NCBI GenBank assembly: GCA_902593675.1
Contig: CACJJI010000001.1
Span: 124,001-188,000 of the forward strand
Source: an uncultured SAR86 cluster bacterium
GTDB lineage: Bacteria; Pseudomonadota; Gammaproteobacteria; Magnimaribacterales; D2472
Length of the DNA stretch: 64,000 nucleotides
Reading direction: 5' to 3'
The notes beneath the pieces are model-generated. The model was not told where the DNA came from. It saw only the letters and a list, made by a program, of their open reading frames with translations, and ran no database searches. Shown here piece after piece: positions 42,730 to 51,439 of the stretch. How positions within the stretch are numbered: position 1 is the first letter of the stretch; each line of letters starts with the position of its first letter. The position numbers were made by a program, and so were the translations under genes.

Positions 42730-43842
42730 GTGGAACTTCAATTTTCAGAAGAGCAAGTATTACTCAGAAATACTATTGAAAAAATGTGCGTTGATCATTC
42801 TGATTTATCAACACTGAGAAATATTGAAGATTCAAATGTTGGTTATTCAGAGGATTTTTGGAATCAAATTATAAATCTTGGCTTAACTGGAATTAATATT
42901 CCAAAAGATTTTGGTGGCAGTGATATGGGTCTTTTAGATCAAGTTATTTTATATGAAGAATTTGGTAGAGCTTTATCTCTATCTCCTCACATGACTAGTT
43001 CAATCATTTGCTCATCACTAATTAATAAACTTGGAACAACTGAACAAAAAAAAGAAATTCTAGAAGAAATTGTATCTGGGAAGTTGGTGATGACATTAGC
43101 TTGGCTTGAAGAAGGATCATCATTTTACAAGCACGGAATTAGTTTTGAATTAATAAAAAGAAATGGGGATATCTATGCAAATGGAAAAAAGCATATGGTT
43201 CCTTATGCTTCAACCGCTAATAAAATGTTACTTCTCTTTAAGGAAAGTGATCAAATAGGAATAGCTATAGTAAATACTGATCAATCTGGTATTAGCCTCA
43301 ATTATCAACATAATCATGCGAAAACAAGTTTATATGAAGTTTCCTTTGATGATGTTTTGATCGAAAAGAGCAATATTATTAACTCAAAAAAGTTTTGGGA
43401 AATTTGGCTTGAAATTGCATCAATTGCGCAAGTTTTAATTGCTGCTGAAGCGTCTGGTGGTGCTGAAAGATCGTTATTTATTGGAAGAGATTATTCACTT
43501 GAAAGAGAAGCATTTGGCCAAAAAATTGGTTCATTTCAATCAATTGCGCATTATTTAGCAGATGGATTTGTTGAAGTTGAAGCCAATAAATTAATGACTT
43601 ACGAGGCAGCTTGGTCATATGATAAAAATTTAGATATTTCTTCATTATCTGCATTGGCAAAGTTGCAAGCATGTAGGTCATTTAGAGAAATATCTGCAAC
43701 GACTATACAAATTTATGGGGGTATGGGCTTTACTACTGAGGCTGATCCTCAATTATTTTTCAAAAGGGCAAAGCATTTACAAAATTATATGTGGGATGAG
43801 CCTTATCTTGAAAATCAAATAGAAAAAAATTTTTTTAACTAG
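42730..43842 (+). CDS. Acyl-CoA dehydrogenase-family protein (short, possible heteromer partner)
   Basis: A 370-residue dehydrogenase-fold protein. MELQFSEEQVLLRNTIEKM starts it from a GTG codon, then INIPKDFGGSDMGLLDQVILYEEFGR, and GGAERSLFIGRDYSLEREAFGQKIGSFQSI. FTTEADPQLFFKRAKHLQNYM occupies the C-terminal position where the catalytic Glu motif would lie. The absence of EGTSxIQ and the short, divergent cofactor region fit the partner subunit of an alpha2beta2 acyl-CoA dehydrogenase. It heads the plus-strand operon 42730-57861, 76 bp from the divergent operon. Confidence 0.78.
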   Translation: MELQFSEEQVLLRNTIEKMCVDHSDLSTLRNIEDSNVGYSEDFWNQIINLGLTGINIPKDFGGSDMGLLDQVILYEEFGRALSLSPHMTSSIICSSLINKLGTTEQKKEILEEIVSGKLVMTLAWLEEGSSFYKHGISFELIKRNGDIYANGKKHMVPYASTANKMLLLFKESDQIGIAIVNTDQSGISLNYQHNHAKTSLYEVSFDDVLIEKSNIINSKKFWEIWLEIASIAQVLIAAEASGGAERSLFIGRDYSLEREAFGQKIGSFQSIAHYLADGFVEVEANKLMTYEAAWSYDKNLDISSLSALAKLQACRSFREISATTIQIYGGMGFTTEADPQLFFKRAKHLQNYMWDEPYLENQIEKNFFN

Positions 43843-43856
43843 CTCAGAGGTGACAT

Positions 43857-44651
43857 TTGAAATTTTCAACGATTGATTATGAGGTAAAAGATGGTATAGC
43901 AACCATCTTATTAAACAGACCAGATAACTTAAATTCAGTAAATTCGACCATGTCAAAAGAATTACCCAAAGCCTGGAAACTTTTCAATGAGGATAATTCT
44001 GCAATCGTTGCGATTTTGTCTAATCATGGGACTAAGTCATTTTGTACCGGTGCTGATTTAGATGATTTGCCTGATATGGACGGTGATCTTGGAAAGGCAA
44101 CAATTGAATCAATTAAATGGACTTCATTGCAAAATAAAATTTGGAAACCGGTAATCTGCGCAGTAAGCGGAATAGCATGTGGTGGAGGTCTGCATTTTAT
44201 AGCGGATAGTGATATTGTGATTGCCACAGATAAATCAACCTTTTTTGATACTCATGTAAAAGTTGGAATGGTTGCTGGCTTAGAGCCCGTGAGTCTTAGC
44301 AGGAAGATTCCATTGGAGAGAGTTTTAAGAATGTCTCTAATGGGAGGGTCTGAGAGAGTTGATGCAATTGAAGCGAAAAATATAGGTTTGATAAGTGAAA
44401 TAGTCAAAGAAAGTAACTTAATGAATAGGGCGATTGAAATAGCGAATAAAATTAAGATTCATTCACCATCAGCATTAGCCAAAACTAAAAAAGCTATTTG
44501 GGATTCTACTGAAACTGGTCTTACACAAGCTCTGCATAATGCATGGGACTTAATCACAGAACAGCAAACTCACGCAGACTTTAAAGAAGGAACAAACTCT
44601 TTTATTGAAAAAAGATCTCCTAATTGGGCACCTTATAAAAATAATGAATAA
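43857..44651 (+). CDS. Crotonase-fold protein without the two classical catalytic glutamates
   Basis: A 264-residue enoyl-CoA hydratase/isomerase-family protein starting at TTG 43857 with GAGGTGAC upstream. ILLNRPDNLNSVNSTMSKELPKAWK and SFCTGADLDDLPDM are normal, but the hydratase Glu positions read GGGLH and DTH. Both catalytic Glu are therefore replaced by His. It has a C-terminal helical region like other crotonases. It may be an isomerase or a hydrolase for a CoA ester of this pathway. It is followed by another crotonase with an 8-bp overlap. Confidence 0.78.
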   Translation: MKFSTIDYEVKDGIATILLNRPDNLNSVNSTMSKELPKAWKLFNEDNSAIVAILSNHGTKSFCTGADLDDLPDMDGDLGKATIESIKWTSLQNKIWKPVICAVSGIACGGGLHFIADSDIVIATDKSTFFDTHVKVGMVAGLEPVSLSRKIPLERVLRMSLMGGSERVDAIEAKNIGLISEIVKESNLMNRAIEIANKIKIHSPSALAKTKKAIWDSTETGLTQALHNAWDLITEQQTHADFKEGTNSFIEKRSPNWAPYKNNE

Positions 44652-45372
44652 TTACGAGAATATTAAATTAATAATTGAAAATTCTTTAGCAAAGATTTAT
44701 CTGGATAGGCCAGAGAAACTTAATGCTTATACGCCTGATATGGGTGATGAAATAATCCATGCATTCAGAAAAGTAAATGCTGATAACGCTATCAAAGTTA
44801 TCAGTATTTTTGGTAACGGTAAATCTTTTTGCGCCGGAGCTGATAAAGAATATTTAATTGGAAATAAGCTCAGCAAAACTGGTTTAAAAATCGGCGAGGA
44901 TGAGTTTATAAAATCTTTTGTATTAGAACTGTCGCAATCTAAAAAAGTATTAATAGCCGGGCTTCACGGTTCATGTGTAGGTATAGGAATAACTATGGTT
45001 CTGCCTTTCGATATCAGGGTTGCCACAATTAACTCATCTATATCATTTCCATTTATCAAGCTTGGTATTTTGCCTGGTTTAGCTAGCACTTATTATTTAC
45101 CTTTACTAGTAGGTAAAAATAAAGCTAAAGAAATAATATTAACTAACGCTAAATTATCTGCTGCTGAAGCAAAGGAAATTGGATTAGTTAACCAAGTTGT
45201 TAAAAATGATTTATTGGAAGAAACCGTATCTAATATTTCTGCTTCTTTTGATGAGACTAAAATAAATGCTTTAATTGCAGCAAAAACAGCATTTCAGCCT
45301 AATTTGGAAGAAGAAGTACAAAATGCTATAAATAATGAAAGAAATTTATTAAAAACATTAAAAAAAACATAA
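44644..45372 (+). CDS. Crotonase-fold protein without the two classical catalytic glutamates
   Basis: A 242-residue enoyl-CoA hydratase-family protein from ATG 44644, chosen because an earlier frame start only adds residues overlapping the previous gene. KIYLDRPEKLNAYTPDMGDEI, SFCAGADKEYLIGNK and AGLHGSCVGIGITMVLPFDIRV identify it. The catalytic Glu positions read GIT and FPF, so neither is present. The product is thus the third non-canonical crotonase in 11 kb. It overlaps the gene before by 8 bp and lies 19 bp before the dioxygenase gene. Confidence 0.75.
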   Translation: MNNYENIKLIIENSLAKIYLDRPEKLNAYTPDMGDEIIHAFRKVNADNAIKVISIFGNGKSFCAGADKEYLIGNKLSKTGLKIGEDEFIKSFVLELSQSKKVLIAGLHGSCVGIGITMVLPFDIRVATINSSISFPFIKLGILPGLASTYYLPLLVGKNKAKEIILTNAKLSAAEAKEIGLVNQVVKNDLLEETVSNISASFDETKINALIAAKTAFQPNLEEEVQNAINNERNLLKTLKKT

Positions 45373-45391
45373 ATTTTTTGGGAGTTACATC

Positions 45392-46384
45392 ATGGAAATT
45401 AAATCATTAGGCTATATTGGCTTTGGTGCAAAAAATCCACTAGAGTGGTTGAAATTTGGAACGGAAATTTTAGGAATGATGCCTGCAAGAGCTGTACCAG
45501 GAGAAAGTTGGGGATTTCCGCAAGATCCTAATTTCAAAATAGCTAGTGGTGGCAAGGGCATATCTGAAGATGGTTCAGTCTATTTAAAGCTTGACGATTA
45601 TCAATGGAGACTTGGAATTCATCAAGATGATGAAAATCATGGAATATTGTACATAGGTTTTGAGGTTGATAACGTTTCTAAACTTGAAGAAGCAAAAAAA
45701 CACTTACTTGAAAATAAGATCGATGTGCTTGACGGCTCTGAAGATGATGCAAAAGCTAGAGGAGTGGGTGGATTAATTAAATTAAGTGATCCATCAGGAA
45801 ATCCAGTTGAAATATATTATGAGCCAACTTTAGACTATAAATTTCAATCGCCTATTCCAAACCAAACCTTCGTTGCTGGTCATCTAGGCTTAGGTCACTT
45901 AATGATTCTTGCTGCTAACAGGGAGCAAACATATGATTTTTATACAAAAATACTGGGCTTCAAACTAACAGATTACATAAGCTTTGAAGGTGGTGATGGT
46001 GCCTGGTTTATGCGTTGCAATCCAAGACATCACAGTATGGCTTTATCAAAATTTGGTGAAGCAAATGGAATGCATCACATAATGTTTCAGGTAGATTCTA
46101 TTGATAGTGTTGGAAAGGCTTTAGATAGAATAAACGCTGCAAACATACCAATAAGTTCAACTTTAGGAAAACACATAAATGATTTAACAACTAGCGTCTA
46201 TATCAAAGGGCCTAATGGTTGGGATATAGAGATCGGTGCAGACACCTTAAATATTCATGATGACGATCAATGGATACCCAAACAATTTGTCGAAGGGGAT
46301 ATTTGGGGACATCATGGAATCATGGATTCGATAGCTGAAGTTAGCGCTGAAATTGAAGAGAAAGCAGACGATGGGAAAAATTAA
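45392..46384 (+). CDS. Extradiol ring-cleavage dioxygenase (type I, BphC/HsaC class)
   Basis: A 330-residue two-domain vicinal oxygen chelate enzyme that cleaves a catechol meta to the hydroxyls. The iron ligands of the family are present: H169 (GLGHL), H229 (MHHIMFQV) and E280 (GWDIEIG). So are the catalytic histidine NPRHHSMAL (about 211-219) and Y270 in NDLTTSVY. The N-terminal domain (1-145) is the decayed-site copy. The complete active site indicates a working enzyme, and therefore a catecholic intermediate in this pathway. BphC, HsaC and TesB subfamilies cannot be told apart by eye. Confidence 0.85.
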   Translation: MEIKSLGYIGFGAKNPLEWLKFGTEILGMMPARAVPGESWGFPQDPNFKIASGGKGISEDGSVYLKLDDYQWRLGIHQDDENHGILYIGFEVDNVSKLEEAKKHLLENKIDVLDGSEDDAKARGVGGLIKLSDPSGNPVEIYYEPTLDYKFQSPIPNQTFVAGHLGLGHLMILAANREQTYDFYTKILGFKLTDYISFEGGDGAWFMRCNPRHHSMALSKFGEANGMHHIMFQVDSIDSVGKALDRINAANIPISSTLGKHINDLTTSVYIKGPNGWDIEIGADTLNIHDDDQWIPKQFVEGDIWGHHGIMDSIAEVSAEIEEKADDGKN

Positions 46385-46778
46385 ATTTACATCAAAGACT
46401 ATCGATATTGGATTAGTAACTACCAATAGAGACCTTATGCTTAATTTTTATGAAAATATTTTAGGATTTGAAAAGGAGATTGAAATTCCATTTCCAGGTC
46501 TTGGGACAGTTAATAAATTAAATTATGGATCTGGATATATAAAAATTCTTGTTCTTGAAAATGAGCCTGATAATGAAAATCCAGTTGGTGATTTTTCAAC
46601 TTCAAATGGAATTAGATATATAACTATAAATTTAAGTAATTTAGATGAAGTAATTAATGAGTGCTCTAAAAGCAATATTAATATAATAAATTCTGGTACT
46701 TCTATACGTCCAGGAGTTGTAATAGGTTTGATTGAAGACCCAGATGGAAATTTAATTGAATTAATGCAGGCTGATTGA
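46371..46778 (+). CDS. VOC-superfamily (glyoxalase-like) protein
   Basis: A 135-residue single-unit vicinal oxygen chelate protein: TSKTIDIGLVTTNRDLMLNFYENILGFEKE and the C-terminal EDPDGNLIELMQ (Glu ligand). The first metal His position seems to be replaced (DIGLV), so a metal site may be incomplete. The ATG at 46371 is preferred over an earlier in-frame start. It overlaps the dioxygenase end by 14 bp, so it is coupled to it. It may act on a ring-cleavage or methylglyoxal-like product; this is a guess. Confidence 0.72.
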   Translation: MGKIKFTSKTIDIGLVTTNRDLMLNFYENILGFEKEIEIPFPGLGTVNKLNYGSGYIKILVLENEPDNENPVGDFSTSNGIRYITINLSNLDEVINECSKSNINIINSGTSIRPGVVIGLIEDPDGNLIELMQAD

Positions 46779-49700
46779 TGTCTGAGATAGATTATAAATA
46801 CTCGCTAGATGATAAATATCTCATTGAAGAAGGAAGAGTATTTCTGTCTGGTACACAGGCATTAGTAAAACTCCCGTTACTACAAAGAAAAATTGATCAG
46901 AATAATAGTATCAATACTGCTGGATTTATCTCTGGTTACCCTGGCTCTCCATTGGGAGGTTATGATCATGCTCTTCATCAAGCAGCTAGCTTTTTAAATG
47001 ACAATCATATTGTTTTTCAACCAGGACTTAATGAGGATCTAGCTGCAACTGCACTTCATGGGTCTCAACAGACAACATTGGTTGAAAAACCTAAATATGA
47101 TGGTGTATTTGGCATATGGTTCGGTAAAGGTCCTGGAGTTGATAGATCCGGTGACGCCTTAAAACATGGTAATTATGCTGGTACATCTAAATTTGGTGGT
47201 GTTCTTGCTTTGGCTGGAGATGATCATGGCGCCAAATCTTCAACAACAGCTCATCAAAGCGATCATGCTTTTATTCATTTCGGTATGCCAATTTTGAATC
47301 CTTCAACTGTTCAGGATTATATTGATTTTGGACTAAAAGGTATTGCAATGTCTAGATACTCAGGTTGTTGGGTTGGCATGAAGTGTGTTACTGATACGGT
47401 TGAGAGTGCGGCATCTGTTGATATTAGTCTTGAAAGATTTAAACCCAATCTTCCACCTGCTTCTGATAATCTTGAAGAGGTTCATTTGCAATGGGGCTTT
47501 ATTCCAGCAGCCTCTGAAACCAGGCTCTTTCAAAGAAAGCTTCCTGCTGCCAAGGAATTTGCAAAACATAATTCAATTGATAGGGTAATCTTTCAGGGCA
47601 AAAAAAAGCTAGCAATTATTACTAGTGGAAAAGCATATCTAGATGTCAGACAAGCTCTAGATGAACTTGGACTGACTGAAAAAAAATGTAAAGAAATAGG
47701 AATTTCTCTATATAAGGTTGGTATGGTTTGGCCATTAGAACCAGACAACATCTTGGATTTTGTTGATGGGCATAGTGAAGTACTGGTAATTGAAGAAAAA
47801 AGACCCATCATTGAAGATCAGTTAATAAAATATCTTTTTAACAAAGCAAACAGACCAATTATTATTGGAAAAAATGATGAAAATGGTGATGACTTAATTC
47901 CTTCCGATGGTGAACTGTCACCAAGCTTTTTATCACTTGTAATTGCTAAACGAATTCAAAATTTATCAATTGAAATAGATTTAACTTCTCGAATTAAAGA
48001 TATAGAAGAACTTATATCAAATATCCAAAATTCTCCTGGCTCAGACTTATTCAGACTTCCTAGCTTCTGTGCTGGATGCCCTCATAATACTTCAACGAAT
48101 ATTCCTGAAGACAGTTTTGCTTTCGGTGGAATAGGCTGTCATGGCATGGCCACATTCATGCCAGAAAGAAAAACATACAATCTTGGTCAGATGGGTGGCG
48201 AGGGAGTGATGTGGACTGGTATAGCTCCTTTTACAGAGACTAATCATATATTTCAAAATATAGGTGATGGCACTTATTATCATTCAGGGATATTAGCAAT
48301 TCGTTCAGCTATTGCCTCAAAAGCTAATATTACTTTTAAAATCTTAGTAAATGATGCTATTGCAATGACTGGTGGACAAGAAATTAGTGGAAAAGTACAA
48401 GTTGATAGTCTTAGTTGGCAAGTTCATGCAGAGGGGGCCGCAAAAGTGGTGGTTATGTCTGACTATCCTGAAAAGTATCCTAAAGAAGCATCATTTGCGC
48501 CAGGAGTTAAAATTTATCATCGGGATGAATTAGATAGAATTCAACGAGAGTTAAGAGAAATTAAAGGTGTAACAGTAATAATATATGATCAGTTTTGTGC
48601 GACCGAATTACGCAGAAGAAGAAAAAGAGGACTAGCGGAGGAGCCTGATAAGAAAATATTTATTAACCCATTAGTCTGTGAGGGTTGTGGTGACTGTGGC
48701 AATCAATCTAATTGCATAGCCATAGAACCCTTAGAAACCTCTTTTGGTAGAAAAAGACAAATTAATCAATCTGCATGCAATAAAGATTTTTCTTGTAAAA
48801 AAGGATATTGTCCAAGCTTCGTTACTGTCACAGGCGGTACATTAAAGAAGAAAGGTAAGTCTGATTATGCGCAAAATTTAGAAATTCATAAAAACCAATC
48901 ATTGCCTAAACCAGCAACTCTAAAAATTGAAAAACCATACAATATTTTAATCACAGGTATTGGTGGTTCTGGCGTAATTACACTTGGGGCTATATTGGGA
49001 ACAGCAGCTCATCTTGAAGGAAAAGGGTCTTCAACTCTTGATGTTGCTGGGCTTGCTCAAAGAAATGGTCCAGTCACTAGTCACCTAAGGATATCTAATT
49101 CGCCCTCAGAGCTTCATGCAACAAGAATTGCCTCAGGTACAGCTGATCTAATACTGGGATGTGACATAGTTGTTACGACAGGAATAGAGCCTTTATCCAA
49201 AATTAATTCACAAACAACAAATATTATTGTGAACAGTCACGTTGCTCCAACAAGTGCTTTTGCTACAAATCCAAATTTAGATTTATCATCTGCAAGAATG
49301 ATTAAAGCGCTTAAAAAATCAACAAATAAAAATTTATTTAATGCTATAAACGCAACCGGATTAGCTACGGCTTTAATGGGTAACTCTATAGCAGTTAATT
49401 TCTTTCTAGTAGGCTACGCCATACAAAAAGGACTATTTCCATTGTCTTTAGAGGCTATTGAAAGAGCAATTGAACTGAATGGTGTATCCATTGAGATGAA
49501 TAAGGAAAGTCTTTATTGGGGTAGATATGCAGCAACTGATCAAAAGTTTGTTGAATCTGTTGCATATGATGATAAAACAATAATAGCTCAGCCTGATTCA
49601 TTAGAATCTATATTTAATGAGAGATTTGCTTTTCTGGAAGATTATCAAAATAAAAAATATGCAAATAAATATAAATCTCTGATTGATAAGGTGAAAATGA

Positions 49701-50284
49701 TTGATCAAGAGCATCCAGCTAAAAATTCAGCATTATCCTTAGCTGTAGCTAAATATTACTTTAAATTAATGGCGTATAAAGACGAATTTGAGGTTGCTCG
49801 TCTTCATACCTCAAAATATTTCAAAGAATATCTAAATGAAAGACTTGAGGGCGACTACAAAATTGAATATTCTCTAGCGCCTCCTATTTTTGGTGGCAAA
49901 GATGAACGTACAGGAAGATATCCAAAAATTAACCTTCCTTCATTTTTTTATTATTTCTTTTTTCTTTTAAAACAGTTTAAATTTCTCAGGGGTACATTTT
50001 TAAATATTTTTGGCTTCTCAGCTCACAGAAAATTAGAAAGACAGTTAATTGAAGATTATGAAAGTACAATTTTATATTTAATAAAAAATCTAAAAGATAA
50101 TAATTATCAATCTGCTGTTGAGATCGCTTCAATTCCCGAATTAATCAGAGGATATGACATTGTTAAAGAGGAATCCGTAGAAAAAGCAAAAAAATTACAA
50201 ATTCAACATATGAATGATTTTAATAATGGCAAAATTGAAGCCGTAAAAACATATGAACCTAATGAAGCAATAGGTGGTAAATAA
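46778..50284 (+). CDS. Fused indolepyruvate/2-oxoacid:ferredoxin oxidoreductase
   Basis: A 1168-residue IorA-IorB-type fusion that oxidises aryl- or branched 2-oxoacids to acyl-CoA with ferredoxin as acceptor. The N-terminal pyrimidine-binding part has AGFISGYPGSPLGGYDHAL; the TPP-binding part has FCAGCPHNTST and GGIGCHGMATFMPERKT. A cysteine cluster (CEGCGDCGNQSNC; CNKDFSCKKGYCP) follows at about 625-680, and the gamma-type domain starts ITGIGGSGVITLGAILG. The C-terminal 250 residues are unlike these parts. ATG at 46778 shares one base with the previous stop. It may use 2-oxoacids made by the class IV aminotransferase at 53026. Confidence 0.85.
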   Translation: MSEIDYKYSLDDKYLIEEGRVFLSGTQALVKLPLLQRKIDQNNSINTAGFISGYPGSPLGGYDHALHQAASFLNDNHIVFQPGLNEDLAATALHGSQQTTLVEKPKYDGVFGIWFGKGPGVDRSGDALKHGNYAGTSKFGGVLALAGDDHGAKSSTTAHQSDHAFIHFGMPILNPSTVQDYIDFGLKGIAMSRYSGCWVGMKCVTDTVESAASVDISLERFKPNLPPASDNLEEVHLQWGFIPAASETRLFQRKLPAAKEFAKHNSIDRVIFQGKKKLAIITSGKAYLDVRQALDELGLTEKKCKEIGISLYKVGMVWPLEPDNILDFVDGHSEVLVIEEKRPIIEDQLIKYLFNKANRPIIIGKNDENGDDLIPSDGELSPSFLSLVIAKRIQNLSIEIDLTSRIKDIEELISNIQNSPGSDLFRLPSFCAGCPHNTSTNIPEDSFAFGGIGCHGMATFMPERKTYNLGQMGGEGVMWTGIAPFTETNHIFQNIGDGTYYHSGILAIRSAIASKANITFKILVNDAIAMTGGQEISGKVQVDSLSWQVHAEGAAKVVVMSDYPEKYPKEASFAPGVKIYHRDELDRIQRELREIKGVTVIIYDQFCATELRRRRKRGLAEEPDKKIFINPLVCEGCGDCGNQSNCIAIEPLETSFGRKRQINQSACNKDFSCKKGYCPSFVTVTGGTLKKKGKSDYAQNLEIHKNQSLPKPATLKIEKPYNILITGIGGSGVITLGAILGTAAHLEGKGSSTLDVAGLAQRNGPVTSHLRISNSPSELHATRIASGTADLILGCDIVVTTGIEPLSKINSQTTNIIVNSHVAPTSAFATNPNLDLSSARMIKALKKSTNKNLFNAINATGLATALMGNSIAVNFFLVGYAIQKGLFPLSLEAIERAIELNGVSIEMNKESLYWGRYAATDQKFVESVAYDDKTIIAQPDSLESIFNERFAFLEDYQNKKYANKYKSLIDKVKMIDQEHPAKNSALSLAVAKYYFKLMAYKDEFEVARLHTSKYFKEYLNERLEGDYKIEYSLAPPIFGGKDERTGRYPKINLPSFFYYFFFLLKQFKFLRGTFLNIFGFSAHRKLERQLIEDYESTILYLIKNLKDNNYQSAVEIASIPELIRGYDIVKEESVEKAKKLQIQHMNDFNNGKIEAVKTYEPNEAIGGK

Positions 50285-51432
50285 TGAGTAATGATGTATA
50301 TATCATCGGTATAGATATGATCAAATTTGGTAGATTTCCAAATAAGACGGTTCCTGAGCTGGCTGCTGAATCTATTCTTTTAGCTCTTGATGATGCAAAT
50401 CTTTCAATGGCTGATATGCAAGCCTTTTTCTGTGGAAATATTAAAGAAGTGAATAGAATGGTTGGACAGAAAACACTTCAATTAGTTGGCCAAACTGGTA
50501 TACCAATTGTTAATTGCACAAATGCATGCGCAACTGGTGCAACTGCATTTAGAGAAGGCTGGATGTCTATAAAAGCTGGTTTGTATGACACGGTACTAGT
50601 TTCAGGTGTTGAAAAAATGGGAACGGGTTTATTGGGTGGTGAATCATTAGATGCTGGTATTCCAATCGAGGGATTGCTTGGTTCCTTGACTATGCCTGCT
50701 GTTTTTGCCGAAGCAGGCATGGAGCATGCAAGATTATATGGAACAACTTTTGAGCAATTTGCAAAAATATCAGTAAAAAATCATCATCACTCAACCATGA
50801 ATCCAAAATCCCGATATCAAATAGAGACCCCATTAGAAGAGGTGATGGAGTCAGAAATGATAGCTTATCCAAATACAAAATTAATGTGTTCAGCTAACGT
50901 TGATGGCTCAGCTGCTGCAATATTAGTTTCAGAAAAAAAAGCCAAAGAATTAGGCATGCAAAGAGCTATTAAGGTTAGAGCATCCGCATTAACAAGTGAT
51001 CCATATGATGAACGAAATTTAGTAATGCCAAACGTTAACACTTTAACTAGAAATGCGGTAAAAGATGCATATGATATGGCTGAGTTAGGGCCTGAAGATT
51101 TAGACCTTGTTGAATTGCATGATTGTTTCGCATCAGCTGAAATGCTCCATTATGGTAACTTAGGATTATGTAAAGATGAAGATGCTGGACAGTTGGTTGA
51201 CGAAGGGTATTTTGAAATTAATGGAAAAATGCCTGTCAATCTATCTGGAGGTCTTTTAGCTAAAGGACATCCGACGGGTGCAACCGGTGTTGCAAATTTA
51301 TATGAAATTTGTACTCAATTAAGAGGGGAGGCTGGTCAAAGACAGATCAAAAACCCTAAAATTGGACTTGCACATGTTATTGGTCTTGGAAGTGCTTGCG
51401 GAATTCATATCCTAGAAAAATCTACATCTTAG
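50284..51432 (+). CDS. Thiolase-family acyltransferase
   Basis: A 382-residue thiolase. The nucleophile Cys is in NCTNACATGATAFREG (about residue 80-95), the His in GGLLAKGHPTGATG (about 319-332) and the last Cys in GLGSACGIH. The layout is close to acetyl-CoA acetyltransferase or SCP-x thiolases, but no DUF35 gene is adjacent. It begins on the last base of the oxidoreductase stop codon, so the two are translationally coupled. Substrate chain cannot be predicted. Confidence 0.85.
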   Translation: MSNDVYIIGIDMIKFGRFPNKTVPELAAESILLALDDANLSMADMQAFFCGNIKEVNRMVGQKTLQLVGQTGIPIVNCTNACATGATAFREGWMSIKAGLYDTVLVSGVEKMGTGLLGGESLDAGIPIEGLLGSLTMPAVFAEAGMEHARLYGTTFEQFAKISVKNHHHSTMNPKSRYQIETPLEEVMESEMIAYPNTKLMCSANVDGSAAAILVSEKKAKELGMQRAIKVRASALTSDPYDERNLVMPNVNTLTRNAVKDAYDMAELGPEDLDLVELHDCFASAEMLHYGNLGLCKDEDAGQLVDEGYFEINGKMPVNLSGGLLAKGHPTGATGVANLYEICTQLRGEAGQRQIKNPKIGLAHVIGLGSACGIHILEKSTS

Positions 51433-51439
51433 TCACTTG

